The notes: generated from the sequence alone by a model not told the origin. 64,000 bases of DNA from Thalassotalea_A litorea (GCF_043642205.1 NZ_JBHZSG010000010.1:1-64000), one strand, 5' to 3'. Positions 24,280 through 33,581 are shown, counted from the stretch's first letter. Numbers and translations: made by a program.

Positions 24280-25917
24280 TTATTGGTAAAGATGTTGGCA
24301 GTATTGTTCAATACTGTCTTGCCATAAAAACCGCTGTTGGCTGGCAAACTTGCGCATTGTTAGCCATTGCTTCGGGTTCTCTGTATATATCGTTAGTGCC
24401 TCATCAAAACAACGGATTAATGCTTGTCCCTGCTGAATAATATCGTTTCCAGAAAAATGAAAACCTGATTTTCCATGACTGACGGTATCGTGCAATCCCC
24501 CGATATCGTGAACAAGGCAGGGTTGGCCACTACGCAGTGCCAGCATCTGACTAATACCACAAGGTTCAAACGAACTTGGCATTAAAAACAGATCGCCACC
24601 TTCGAATAAATACTTTGGTAATTGCGAATGGTAACCGTTAATAAACAGCAAATTTTCATGACGCTGCATGGCATGGGTAATTTGATCTTCAAGCTGTGGA
24701 TCCCCGGACCCGAGAATTATCATTCGACCTTGCACCTTAGCGAGGGATTCAAGCAGATAATCCAGTACCTGAGTGCGCTCTATAGACAATAGCAATAATG
24801 CCACTTTTTGGCTGGTAAGTCGGCCGATACTGGTGATCAGAGGACCGTTAATCTCACTGCCCTGCCACTGCTCTAGTCGCTGCAACGCAACCAAATGCGC
24901 GGCATGGACGAAGTGATGGCTTGCCTGCCATTGTTCTAATACATCACGAATGTGGGGAAACGCCTGATGATCGAAGTGTTGGGCAGGTACCGGTTGCGCG
25001 GGCTGTGGATTTAAGATTGGCGCATAGTCATAATCACAGCCATTAAGGATTCCGAATAACCGCCCTTGCTGCTTTGCGTTTTGCAAATCCCTATGTAAGC
25101 CTTCACCACCAATAAAGCCCTGTTCGCTATTTGACGGTTTCACCACCTCGCCAGCATAAGTTGGCGAGACAACATGCACGGCATCGACTAAGCTTATCGC
25201 CGCTCGGGTTGGGTTAAAACAATTGGGATAACGAGGATCACATACCTGAGTTTCGTCAACCGTTAACCCAGGAAACCAGGCCTTAAGGCTGGATTCGTCA
25301 TTATCCATTGGGCGGATGCCCTGCAAGGCCAGATTGTGGATAGAGTAAACGCTATGAATGTCAGCGACACAGGCGTATTTTTCATCATAAGCGGCGAGCG
25401 TTGGAATTAAACCTGAGTGCCAGTCATGAAGATGTAGAACATCGAATTTATTACGCCAGAAGCCGCTCAGTAATTCACAAATGGCGACACAAAATAATGC
25501 GAATTTATTGGCATCACTGGCAAACGGGCGACTTTCGCCATCGTCGACATAGATTCTTCCCCGGCCATGCTGAAAAAATAGCGGGTGCTCTAAAAACCAA
25601 TGTGTTACATCTGAGTTGATGTTACTTGAAGTGTCAGAGGCAAGGTCGATGCGGTGTAGCTCTACCAATTCAATTTGGCCGCGAAATTCCACACGGATTT
25701 GACGAATCAATACGGAGTTTTGATTTTGACCATGGATTCCGTAACCCGGGGTGATCACATCTGCCTGCAGGCCTTGTTCGACGCTAAACTTAGGCACATC
25801 TCGAATGACGTCACCGATACCTCCTACTTTGCCTCCGATTAAGGCATCATTTTCGGAGGCTATATGCAGAACGTTTAAATCACTGAGGTCGGCGTTTAAT
25901 GGGGTAATACGAGTCAT
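24280..25917 (-). CDS. glgA: Glycogen synthase (ADP-glucose)
   Basis: This GT5 enzyme extends alpha-1,4-glucan from ADP-glucose. The 545-residue product is longer than E. coli GlgA (477). The N-terminal ADP-glucose site GGKVGGIGDVIRDVP (about 28) has the K-x-G-G-like motif. The C-terminal GT-B half has SIGRLTSQKVALLL, LPSSFEPCGISQML (about 440) and GGLHDTV. It is downstream of glgC across a 53-base gap that contains a strong hairpin. No glgB, glgX or glgP is in the window. Confidence 0.9.
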   Translation of the reverse strand: MTRITPLNADLSDLNVLHIASENDALIGGKVGGIGDVIRDVPKFSVEQGLQADVITPGYGIHGQNQNSVLIRQIRVEFRGQIELVELHRIDLASDTSSNINSDVTHWFLEHPLFFQHGRGRIYVDDGESRPFASDANKFALFCVAICELLSGFWRNKFDVLHLHDWHSGLIPTLAAYDEKYACVADIHSVYSIHNLALQGIRPMDNDESSLKAWFPGLTVDETQVCDPRYPNCFNPTRAAISLVDAVHVVSPTYAGEVVKPSNSEQGFIGGEGLHRDLQNAKQQGRLFGILNGCDYDYAPILNPQPAQPVPAQHFDHQAFPHIRDVLEQWQASHHFVHAAHLVALQRLEQWQGSEINGPLITSIGRLTSQKVALLLLSIERTQVLDYLLESLAKVQGRMIILGSGDPQLEDQITHAMQRHENLLFINGYHSQLPKYLFEGGDLFLMPSSFEPCGISQMLALRSGQPCLVHDIGGLHDTVSHGKSGFHFSGNDIIQQGQALIRCFDEALTIYTENPKQWLTMRKFASQQRFLWQDSIEQYCQHLYQ

Positions 25918-25942
25918 TATTATTGTTCTAATTTTATTGATA

Positions 25943-25963
25943 AACCAGCGCCAGGCGCTGGTT
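25943..25963 (-). terminator. Intra-operon hairpin between glgC and glgA
   Basis: AACCAGCGCC pairs perfectly with GGCGCTGGTT. On the minus strand a short T-rich tract follows (TTTATCAATAAAAT). It may partly terminate transcription and set the glgC:glgA ratio. Confidence 0.5.
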
Positions 25964-25970
25964 ACAGCTT

Positions 25971-27269
25971 CTATTCTACGGATTCAGACTGGGCCTGTTG
26001 TACCGCCTGTTTAGCCAGATACTCGGCAATCATATCTCGGGTAATTAACACCACACCTTTGTCTGTAACCCGAAATCCATTGGCTCTGTCCTGATCGTGA
26101 TCTTTGCCGATCACCAGGTTTTCCGGCAAGATTACGTTGCGATCGATAATCGCTTTGTGGATTTGGCAGTTGCGACCAATATTCGCACCGGGTAATACCA
26201 CGGTTTCTTCGATAAAACAGTAGGAACTGACCCGCACTTTATTGAACAATAACGACCGTTTAATGGTGGAACCTGAAACAATAACCCCACCAGCAACCGT
26301 AGAGTTTATGGCGATGCCGCGGCGCTCTTCTTCATCAAATACAAATTTTGCCGGTGCAGTTTGCTCCTGATAGGTCCAAATTGGCCAGTCTTCATCGTAC
26401 ATATTTAACTGCGGATCCAACTCTACTAATTCCATATTCGCTTCCCAAAACGAATCGAGCGTGCCTACATCGCGCCAGTAAGGTTGCTTTTCACTGTTTG
26501 GATCCCGAAATGGGTAAGCATATACCTGATGAGATTTAATGATACTTGGAATAATATCGTGGCCAAAATCGCCGCTGGAGTTAACTTTTTCGTCGTCAAC
26601 TTGCAGCTGCTCAAATAAAAACTCGGTATTAAATACATAGTTACCCATCGATGCCAGACAATAACCGGGTTTGCCTGGTATTTCAGAAGGTTTCTCTGGC
26701 TTTTCATCAAAGCGTAAAACTTGGTTGTTTTCGTCAACCGTCATAACACCAAATGCGCCGGCGGCCTCTTCAACGGGAACCTCGATACAACAAACGGTCA
26801 TATCGGCGGCGGTTGCCACATGCTTGGCGATAAGTGGGCCATAATCCATCCGGTAAACATGATCACCAGATAAGATCATCACGAACTTTGGTAATTCATG
26901 GCGAATAATATCAATATTTTGAAAAACCGCATTGGCAGTACCGCGATACCATTCATCACCGTAACGCTGCGATGCCGGTAATATTTCTACAGATTCGCCC
27001 ATTTCTTTTTTAAAGTGGCTCCAGGCCCGGTTAATGTGGCGAATTAATGAGTGGGATTTATATTGCGTAGCAACACCGATACGACCGATCCCGGAGTTAA
27101 TACAGTTCGACAAAGGAAAGTCGATGATGCGAAATTTACCGCCAAAGAAAACGGCAGGTTTGGCTCGCCATTGGGTAAGTTCGTGAAGACGTGAACCCCG
27201 GCCTCCGGCTAATACTAGTGCGTAGGTATCTCGGGTTAAATTACTGATATGACGATTATTATTTGGCAT
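25971..27269 (-). CDS. glgC: Glucose-1-phosphate adenylyltransferase
   Basis: This enzyme makes ADP-glucose, the committed step of bacterial glycogen synthesis. The 432-residue product shows LAGGRGSRLHELTQWRAKPAV (nucleotide-binding loop, about 18), FRIIDFPLSNCINSGI, SGDHVYRMDY (catalytic Asp, about 140) and FDEKPEKP. A C-terminal beta-helix follows (IDRNVILPENLVIGKD) with the allosteric region. It is first of glgC-glgA. Confidence 0.96.
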   Translation of the reverse strand: MPNNNRHISNLTRDTYALVLAGGRGSRLHELTQWRAKPAVFFGGKFRIIDFPLSNCINSGIGRIGVATQYKSHSLIRHINRAWSHFKKEMGESVEILPASQRYGDEWYRGTANAVFQNIDIIRHELPKFVMILSGDHVYRMDYGPLIAKHVATAADMTVCCIEVPVEEAAGAFGVMTVDENNQVLRFDEKPEKPSEIPGKPGYCLASMGNYVFNTEFLFEQLQVDDEKVNSSGDFGHDIIPSIIKSHQVYAYPFRDPNSEKQPYWRDVGTLDSFWEANMELVELDPQLNMYDEDWPIWTYQEQTAPAKFVFDEEERRGIAINSTVAGGVIVSGSTIKRSLLFNKVRVSSYCFIEETVVLPGANIGRNCQIHKAIIDRNVILPENLVIGKDHDQDRANGFRVTDKGVVLITRDMIAEYLAKQAVQQAQSESVE

Positions 27270-27360
27270 CTAATTATTCCTGTGCGCAATTCCATATTAG
27301 AGCGCTCAGACAAATACAGCATCATTTTGAATGAGGCGAGCCCCGACAAATCGGGGCTAG

Positions 27361-27435
27361 TACCAATTAGGAACGATTACTGCCTGACGAATATTGCGTT
27401 GCTAGGCAATGATCATTGATGGTTCTTAATTGGTG
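27361..27435. repeat. 75-bp imperfect palindrome with TACCAATTA ends
   Basis: ACCAATTAGGAAC (27362-27374) pairs with GTTCTTAATTGGT (27422-27434) with one mismatch. An inner TGCCT/AGGCA stem continues. The left flank has a separate perfect hairpin AGCCCCGA/TCGGGGCT (27339-27358). The ends resemble the MITE terminal repeats (TACCAATCA), suggesting a related mini-element. Confidence 0.6.
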
Positions 27436-27458
27436 TTACTACTGCAGATTAACATTGA

Positions 27459-27755
27459 TCAACCGTGTGTGACAACGACACTATTTTCACTACCAAAATC
27501 ATTTGGCAGATAGGTGTCAGCGGCATAATCGTTTTCCCACTCGGAATCGTTCAGTAAATAACGAAAATGGAATGTTTGATCTTTAGGCAGGCGAACTTTC
27601 GTTCTAAAGGCATTGGCTTTTTTACTAAACTTCATAGCCATGGGTTGCCAGTCGTTGAATTCACCAACCAGTGCCACAGATGTGACATCAGGACGAGAGA
27701 ACTCAAAAGTTACTTCAGTTTCATCTTTTGTTTTAAAAAAACGCTTGGTTAACAT
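27459..27755 (-). CDS. Stand-alone CBM48 (isoamylase N-terminal-like) glycogen-binding protein
   Basis: The 98-residue product starts at ATG 27755 (MLTKRFFKTKDE), supported by AAGGAG. It consists only of a CBM48/E-set beta-sandwich: VALVGEFNDWQPMAMKFSKK (about 26) and the FHFRYLLNDSEWENDYAADTY motif, the glycogen-binding face seen in GlgB, AMPK-beta and isoamylases. It has no catalytic domain or signal peptide. Next to glgC-glgA it is presumably a glycogen-binding adaptor or regulator in the cytoplasm; the exact role is unknown. Confidence 0.85.
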   Translation of the reverse strand: MLTKRFFKTKDETEVTFEFSRPDVTSVALVGEFNDWQPMAMKFSKKANAFRTKVRLPKDQTFHFRYLLNDSEWENDYAADTYLPNDFGSENSVVVTHG

Positions 27756-28008
27756 TACTAGCTCCTTGGACGACAGATGCCAATTCCCTTTATGACTCAC
27801 TGAGTAGCATTGGCGCTAATGGCGACATTATTCGAATTGGCAAAATTATTATTAATTTCCCCTGAAATGGTCAGCTCACTGTATAGATGACTGCAGTCTG
27901 ATTTAAAATTGTGCAATATTTAACCGCCCTTGCACAAAGATAAAGCAAAACCCCCCTATAAACCGAGTGTTTTATCAGGTTCAAAGAAATAACTGCAAGA
28001 AACATTCC

Positions 28009-28286
28009 TAATACCAATCACATTAAATTATTGCTCACTCAGTGAGAATCTAAAGGCTTTTAGACAAGGCTTTGATTGCAGAGAATGGTTATTCCGCTCT
28101 CAAAAACAGCCAAAATCAGTAACGTAGTCCAAACGCCTTTAAAACTCACCCGTAGGGAGTTAGTGAGAGGCCCATTTACGGCCCTATATTTCATTAATAT
28201 AGAATGACTATATCAACGAAATCTATGTTGTAACTGAACCTCTGCCCTAACTCTGAGTTGTGCACAAACTTATCTGATTGGTATAA
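28009..28286. mobile_element. Complete MITE-like element
   Basis: About 278 bases are bounded by terminal inverted repeats: TAATACCAATCACATTAA on the left and TGATTGGTATAA on the right. The interior has a small hairpin (AACTC/GAGTT near 28142-28160) but no ORF. A second copy begins the window (1-102), and a decayed piece follows ruvX (5380-5425). The missing transposase makes it non-autonomous. The rest of 27756-28431 holds no gene. Confidence 0.85.
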
Positions 28287-28431
28287 CTTCAACCTGTTAC
28301 ATTTCAGAAAAACATAACTTTAGACGAGAAAACTCATTTTGCTAGGTTATTTTTGCACATAAAACGATTTCTATTGATCGTTGTGATCAATGACTAATTG
28401 AAAAGCGTTGTTTTGCCATTGTGATTTCAAT

Positions 28432-30603
28432 TTAATGTCGCATTGAAGATGACTTTGAAGTCGGCAACTCAATCACAAAACTCACGCCTGTCCCATTTTC
28501 AAGATTTTTAGCCTTAATATTTCCCTGATGATGATCCACAATCAAGCGACTAATGTACAGGCCAATTCCTAAATGCGACGCATCAGAGTCGTTGTCGCGC
28601 ATCGATACCATGGCATCGAAAATGCTTTGGCTCATATCCTCTGGCAGTAAAGGGCCATAATTGGTGATGGTTATCCGGGCATGTTTTTTGTGTTGTTCTA
28701 ACGTGATAACAATGGGCTTATCGTTTTCGCTAAAGTCCACAGCATTAGAAACCAGTTTATCCAGTAACTGGGCAATATGGTCATCACTGCCGGAAATATT
28801 GAGCGGTTGGTCACAGATATGTACTTCAAAACGCTGCTGTGGATATATCTGCTGATAGCCATAACCACACCCCTGCACTAGCTGTGCCAGATCAAAGGTA
28901 ATAAACTCACTGGTTTGCAGTGCTTGCTCCAGTTGTGTTGCTTCGCTCATCGTCTGCAACATGGTATTAAGCCGTTCTATACCGTTGTGGGCTCGTGTGA
29001 GGTAGCGCTGCTGATTATCGTCGGTGGTGTGCAGGTTTAAGTTTTCTAACGAGGAGCGTACCAGCGCCACCGGCGTTTTTAGCTCATGGGAGAGACGGGT
29101 CGACATAGTCTGTAGATAGTTATTGTACTGACCAAGTTGCCCAAGGATATTGGCAAAGCTTCTCGACAGGTCGCCGATTTCGTCTTTCGCCAGAACATTC
29201 GACAAAGGCTGGACGATGCGACCCTGTTCATCAACCACCGCTTCTGTGGCATTACGTAAGCGACGGATACGCAAAGAGATCCGCAACGCATAAAACAGTA
29301 ATGCGGCAACGGATACATAGATCATCAATGAGGTGATCACTACGCCTTCAATCGCACTGTTACGAATATCACGAATGCCGTGGGTTGTTTCTTCAACAAT
29401 CACCGCCCCTTTCACTTGGTTATCCACATAAATGGGGTGGGCTGCCGAGAGGATCACCGCTTTGTTATCGCTAGTCGTCCACCACAAAGTTGACGGACTG
29501 CCTTTTAACGCCTGCTGAACGTGAGCCTGTTTGTTTTTTCTGTGCTCAAATTCCTCACTGGTAAAATCGCTACTGGGCTTGGTTAAAAGAAAATAATAGA
29601 ACGGTTTCATTATCCAGGTTTTCAACGTTTCCAACCAGGTTAAACCATCTCTTTGATATAAACTGGAATCAAAAACTCCTCTGGCGGCGTGAATATTACC
29701 TTGCTGGGTCAACGCACGCTGGTGCTGATCAACCACGATAATGCTCGATTGACTGCGTCCCATTGCCTTGATAATGCGCTCAATATCGGGTGATGGTACG
29801 GTAAAGGTTCCGAGTTGTTCACTGCGCTTCGGGTCAGCGGAACCTATGGTCACTTTGGGTAAATCTTGACGATCAAAGTCGGTGATCGCAAAGGCGACTT
29901 TTTCACCGAGCAGGGATTCTGGCATACGAACTTCAATGATATAACCATCGTTTGTGGCTTGCCAATGCCCCTGGATATTGCTTTGTGGTTGTGGAAATCG
30001 TTGATTTTCATGAGTGCTAGGCAAACGATATCCATTGACCCAGCCGCTTTGATAACTGGTGACGATATAACGCTGCAGTTGCTGATTATGGTCTAATGTC
30101 GCGATCTCAAGGTAATCATTAGCGGTAATGCTTAAATGATTCTTTGGACGGAAAACCAGTTGGTTATCTTTAACGTCAAAGTAGGCATATACGAAGTCGT
30201 CATAGCGGCCAATTTGCGAGGTGAATTCAACACTGACCTGACTGGCCTGCCAAGCACTATCAATCTGATGGTTAAAGTCATAGCGATTAACTGCCGCTGA
30301 CTGAGAATACCAGTCCGATAATTCGCCATCGAGACGAATCGGGCTTTGGATTTTGGCAGGAAGAAAATCTTTACCGGTTTCAAGCTTTTTTTTATAACTG
30401 GCCTGATGGTTAAACAGGTTAGGACGTTCGTGTAAGGCGGTTGCCAGCGCTCTTGCTGTGCCCATCAGGGTTTGTTCCTGGCCTTTTCGTAAAAAGGTCT
30501 CCATATCCCAGATGTAGTAATAACCGATAAATGGGATCGCCAGCAACAAACTGGCTACCAGCATTAATTTGCTCCATAGATTTAACCGTAATTTACGCCA
30601 CAT
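28432..30603 (-). CDS. pdsS: Proteobacterial dedicated sortase system histidine kinase PdsS
   Basis: This is the membrane sensor kinase of the Pds (dedicated sortase) two-component pair. The product has about 723 residues. It has a first membrane segment near residue 12 (SKLMLVASLLLAIPFIGYYYIW), a large extracytoplasmic domain (about 35-410), a second membrane segment (about 435), HAMP, the HisKA motif LSHELKTPVAL (about 515), an N-box DKLVSNAVDF and G-box HLGIGLYISRLIV. I choose ATG 30603, which overlaps the pdsR stop; ATG 30609 is equally possible. The periplasmic part opens with a family-typical segment. The sortase and substrate genes it should control are not nearby. Confidence 0.85.
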   Translation of the reverse strand: MWRKLRLNLWSKLMLVASLLLAIPFIGYYYIWDMETFLRKGQEQTLMGTARALATALHERPNLFNHQASYKKKLETGKDFLPAKIQSPIRLDGELSDWYSQSAAVNRYDFNHQIDSAWQASQVSVEFTSQIGRYDDFVYAYFDVKDNQLVFRPKNHLSITANDYLEIATLDHNQQLQRYIVTSYQSGWVNGYRLPSTHENQRFPQPQSNIQGHWQATNDGYIIEVRMPESLLGEKVAFAITDFDRQDLPKVTIGSADPKRSEQLGTFTVPSPDIERIIKAMGRSQSSIIVVDQHQRALTQQGNIHAARGVFDSSLYQRDGLTWLETLKTWIMKPFYYFLLTKPSSDFTSEEFEHRKNKQAHVQQALKGSPSTLWWTTSDNKAVILSAAHPIYVDNQVKGAVIVEETTHGIRDIRNSAIEGVVITSLMIYVSVAALLFYALRISLRIRRLRNATEAVVDEQGRIVQPLSNVLAKDEIGDLSRSFANILGQLGQYNNYLQTMSTRLSHELKTPVALVRSSLENLNLHTTDDNQQRYLTRAHNGIERLNTMLQTMSEATQLEQALQTSEFITFDLAQLVQGCGYGYQQIYPQQRFEVHICDQPLNISGSDDHIAQLLDKLVSNAVDFSENDKPIVITLEQHKKHARITITNYGPLLPEDMSQSIFDAMVSMRDNDSDASHLGIGLYISRLIVDHHQGNIKAKNLENGTGVSFVIELPTSKSSSMRH

Positions 30604-31291
30604 GTTCATGCCAGCGATAACCCATGCCATAAACGGTATCGATGCAGTTGAAACTGGGATCTACGGCCATAAATTTTTTCCGGATACGCTTAATGTGGGC
30701 GGTCACGGTATTATCATCGACAACAATTTTGGCGTCATCCATCAGTTGTTGCTTCGACTTCACATGGCCTGGATTTTTTGCAAGAGCATGGACCATCCAA
30801 AATTCTGTGATGGTGGTTTTCACGAGTTGATCTTGCCAATGTAGCGTTAAACGATCCAGATTGACCTGCAAGTTGCCCCGGACAAAGGCCTGATCGGCTT
30901 GTTTCGGCTGGGTAAGGCGGGACAGGTAATTTAGCGTAGCGTGGATGCGAGCGCTAAGATTATCAAAACTCATGGTCTTACTGACAAAATCATTGGCGCC
31001 GAGGCGTAAACCGCTGATTTGATCGGCGTCGCTATCACGGGCAGTTAAGAAGATGATAGGTAGAATGCTGGACTTGTTGCGTAACCATTGGCAAAGCTCA
31101 AAGCCACCATCAAATTGATCATGCAGGCCAATATCTAATATCGCCAGATGGGGCAGGGCTAATTCGAATGCCGACATCGCCGATTCCTTACAGGCGTATG
31201 TCTGCACGCTGAAACCCTGCTGACGCAAGGCATCGGCATAGTTTTCACGGATACCATCATCATCTTCTACAATTGCGATTCGTTTACTCAT
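30593..31291 (-). CDS. pdsR: Proteobacterial dedicated sortase system response regulator PdsR
   Basis: This OmpR/PhoB-type regulator has 232 residues from ATG 31291 (MSKRIAIVEDDDGIREN). The receiver has acidic EDDD near residue 8, the phospho-acceptor in LAILDIGLHD (about 54) and the Lys in FVSKTMSFDN (about 107). The winged-helix C-terminus includes VTAHIKRIRKKF and a terminal GYRWHEHVA. It overlaps pdsS by about 11 bases and is divergent from pdsO, so the 31292-31505 region is the probable shared target promoter. Confidence 0.87.
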   Translation of the reverse strand: MSKRIAIVEDDDGIRENYADALRQQGFSVQTYACKESAMSAFELALPHLAILDIGLHDQFDGGFELCQWLRNKSSILPIIFLTARDSDADQISGLRLGANDFVSKTMSFDNLSARIHATLNYLSRLTQPKQADQAFVRGNLQVNLDRLTLHWQDQLVKTTITEFWMVHALAKNPGHVKSKQQLMDDAKIVVDDNTVTAHIKRIRKKFMAVDPSFNCIDTVYGMGYRWHEHVA

Positions 31292-31505
31292 GGCGTTATT
31301 CTTATTACTGTCATTTACCTTCACTATACCGTTTGTTTAGCGTGGTCAAAGTTGCGGGGAAGATAAATCACAATTTGTCATAATTGATTCGTCACCTATC
31401 ACTTTTTAACAGTTTTTTCGTCAAACTCCCAGTGTTTAATTACGTCATGGCTTGCTTGATAGCAGCGATTAACAACCGGTTCACAAACACATAAAAGGGG
31501 TTACC

Positions 31506-32237
31506 ATGACACTTAATCAATTTAAAACACTTACATTTAGCTTATTTTTCGCAGCCTTGATTGCCCAGCCTATGCAGGCTAGTGCCAGTACGGGTAAAAC
31601 AATGGCCGAGGAACTAAGCAAGGAACAGGCTATCGGTATTAGTAGCGGTGCCGTAATTGGCGCGATCTTCGGCGGGCCTCCGGGGGCATTTCTGGCGGCA
31701 GTGCTCGGCGATATGATTGCCAAGAATATGATGGTTAACGAAGAGTTAGATAATGTTAAATCCGAACTATTAACAACGGAACAGTCTTACCAACAGCAAT
31801 TAGCTTCATTAGAACAGCAAAAACATCAGCAACTGGTTGAGGTTAAACATCAACAACAACAGGTATTGATTGAGCAGGCACAAAACTTTTTGATGAGTTT
31901 AATGTTTACCACCGGCTCCAGTGATGTTGCGGAGCAATACCAGCCGCAAATCATCGCCATGGCGGCGCTACTAAAACAAAACCCGGAAATTATCATCAAC
32001 CTTTCCGGTTATACCGATGCGCCTGGCAGTAAGGATGAGAATCTGAATCTTGCCAAGGAACGGGTCGAGTCGGTGAAAACCTTACTGTTGGCGCAAGGCG
32101 TTGCCAATAGACAAATTCATGGAGAGGCTATCGGTGAAGTCGGCTCAAAGGGTAGCGAAAACGAAGTCCCCAACACCTTTGACCGCCGGGTGGTCATGCA
32201 ATTAACGGCAACACAAACGGAGGTGGCTAAAAACTGA
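31506..32237 (+). CDS. pdsO: Sortase-associated OmpA-like protein PdsO
   Basis: The 243-residue envelope protein has a signal peptide (about 1-28, ending MQASA), a glycine-rich segment AIGISSGAVIGAIFGGPPGAFLAAV resembling a glycine-zipper, a Gln-rich coiled coil (about 80-125) and a C-terminal OmpA domain. The OmpA part has NLSGYTDAPGSKDENLNLAKERV and NTFDRRVVMQL, the peptidoglycan-binding signature. This order is that of PdsO, normally followed by the sortase target and sortase. Here a strong terminator follows instead. Confidence 0.85.
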   Translation: MTLNQFKTLTFSLFFAALIAQPMQASASTGKTMAEELSKEQAIGISSGAVIGAIFGGPPGAFLAAVLGDMIAKNMMVNEELDNVKSELLTTEQSYQQQLASLEQQKHQQLVEVKHQQQQVLIEQAQNFLMSLMFTTGSSDVAEQYQPQIIAMAALLKQNPEIIINLSGYTDAPGSKDENLNLAKERVESVKTLLLAQGVANRQIHGEAIGEVGSKGSENEVPNTFDRRVVMQLTATQTEVAKN

Positions 32238-32284
32238 AAACACAATATTAAACTTTTACTCACAAACATTGGTTAACGTTACGT

Positions 32285-32311
32285 CAGGCGCCTTCGGGCG
32301 CCTATTTTTCT
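32285..32311 (+). terminator. pdsO terminator
   Basis: AGGCGCC (32286-32292), TTCG loop and GGCGCCT (32297-32303) are followed by ATTTTTCTTT. A perfect intrinsic terminator closes the pdsO transcript. Confidence 0.92.
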
Positions 32312-32560
32312 TTATCGATTACTACCAAGCTAAATCAAAGGGCGAGTTGTTTCAAGGTGCGTATGGCTGTTTGCAATCAGAACCGATTTTGTCAATTGAG
32401 GCACCTCTATTTGGCGACGTGTTAGCCGACGGCATATAAATGTAACGAATTCACTCGTCTTGAAAAATGCTGTTACATATTAGAACGCTTTTCGATTGCT
32501 ATAGGAACTAATTGATTTATAAATAAAAAGGAAAGTTTCTAATTGATTAAGGATGTTAAG
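32312..32560. other. Intergenic region where the sortase target would be expected
   Basis: No coding remnant of a sortase or of a VIT/VWA-domain target is visible after the pdsO terminator. The end holds an AAGGA ribosome site for the next gene. Confidence 0.4.
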
Positions 32561-33028
32561 ATGAAAAACAAAGCGCAACCTATATACCTGCTTTTTATAT
32601 CAACATTGTTGGCGAGTACTTCTTTTGTAAGTATTGCCAATGAAAATGAAAGTGACGTTATGGTGGAGGCAACCGCAAACAACAGCTGTGGGATTGTATC
32701 CGTCTATCAAAAGCCACCAGAATCAAAAAATATCTATTTCGTGAATATCAATAAAATTGACAATATTGTTGTTCCGGACAAAGGCGCTCAGTTTCAGTTG
32801 TCGCCCGGTACCCATAAGATAAAAGTGATTGAGCAAATTAGCGATTCGTATTTCACCCGACGTCGCGGCTCAATGAAAAACTATAAAGACTTTGAAATTG
32901 TGATCGAGCCGAATAAAAAGTACTACCTGGGCGCCCAATACATTCGCAAAAACCGTTCGAAGCTAAAAACGGGTGAATACTGGGAACCCATTGTCTGGAA
33001 AACCAGTGACGCCGAATGTACGATGTAG
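32561..33028 (+). CDS. Hypothetical secreted protein
   Basis: The 155-residue product from ATG 32561 (MKNKAQPIYLLF) has a signal peptide ending near SIANE. The mature part holds two cysteines (NNSCGIVSVYQ and DAECTM) likely to pair. The central FQLSPGTHKIKVIEQ and FEIVIEPNKKYYLGAQY resemble the beta-turn pattern of PEGA-like periplasmic proteins. A TTG at 32543 with its own AAGGAAAG upstream is an alternative start. Function unknown. Confidence 0.65.
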   Translation: MKNKAQPIYLLFISTLLASTSFVSIANENESDVMVEATANNSCGIVSVYQKPPESKNIYFVNINKIDNIVVPDKGAQFQLSPGTHKIKVIEQISDSYFTRRRGSMKNYKDFEIVIEPNKKYYLGAQYIRKNRSKLKTGEYWEPIVWKTSDAECTM

Positions 33029-33091
33029 GCGAATGTTTGTTGGTTCTACATTTAGACATTGCGTTTTAATGAGCTCGAATTTTCAATTGAT

Positions 33092-33121
33092 GTACTCATT
33101 TGGGTCGCCCCAGACGAGTAC
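33092..33121 (+). terminator. Terminator-like hairpin after the secreted protein gene
   Basis: GTACTC (33092-33097) pairs with GAGTAC (33116-33121). Inside it TGGG pairs with CCCA. The following GTTTTAATTCTT is moderately T-rich. Confidence 0.55.
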
Positions 33122-33230
33122 GTTTTAATTCTTAACCCGATAACATAAAAAATATTTACCTTTTTGCATCCAAATTCTGTTTCCGAAAGCTCTTACTACT
33201 AACCGTATCTTTATATTTGAGGAATTTCAC

Positions 33231-33581
33231 ATGCAAGACAGCATTATTGTCGGCATCATCTTTCTTTCATTCGCAACCGTCGCATTTTCATTTTTATATT
33301 TTAGTTATCGAAATAAAATTGAATTGCAACAGACATTGCGCCTCGCTCTGGAAAAAGGTCAGGGATTGTCGCCGGAAAGTATCGAAAAATTAATGCAAAC
33401 TCAATCGGCACCGCAAAAAGATTTTAAACGTGGTGTGTTACTTGTCTGTCTTGCCGTTGCTACTGGTCTTTATGGCATGCTTGATGGCTTTGATCCGGAC
33501 ATTATTGGTATCAGCCTGTTTCCGTTGGCGTTAGGGTTGGGATATTTGCTGGTTTGGAAATTTGACCAGCAAGAGTCATAA
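33231..33581 (+). CDS. DUF6249-like small membrane protein
   Basis: The 116-residue product has a membrane segment at about 5-25, a short cytoplasmic linker (LRLALEKGQGLSPESIEKLMQ), and two more hydrophobic stretches (about 65-105). The KGVLL/LxxEKGQxLSPE arrangement resembles the DUF6249 proteins commonly encoded just before an ECF sigma factor in marine gammaproteobacteria. It lies 39 bases before the sigma factor gene and is probably in its operon. The role is unknown. Confidence 0.65.
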   Translation: MQDSIIVGIIFLSFATVAFSFLYFSYRNKIELQQTLRLALEKGQGLSPESIEKLMQTQSAPQKDFKRGVLLVCLAVATGLYGMLDGFDPDIIGISLFPLALGLGYLLVWKFDQQES

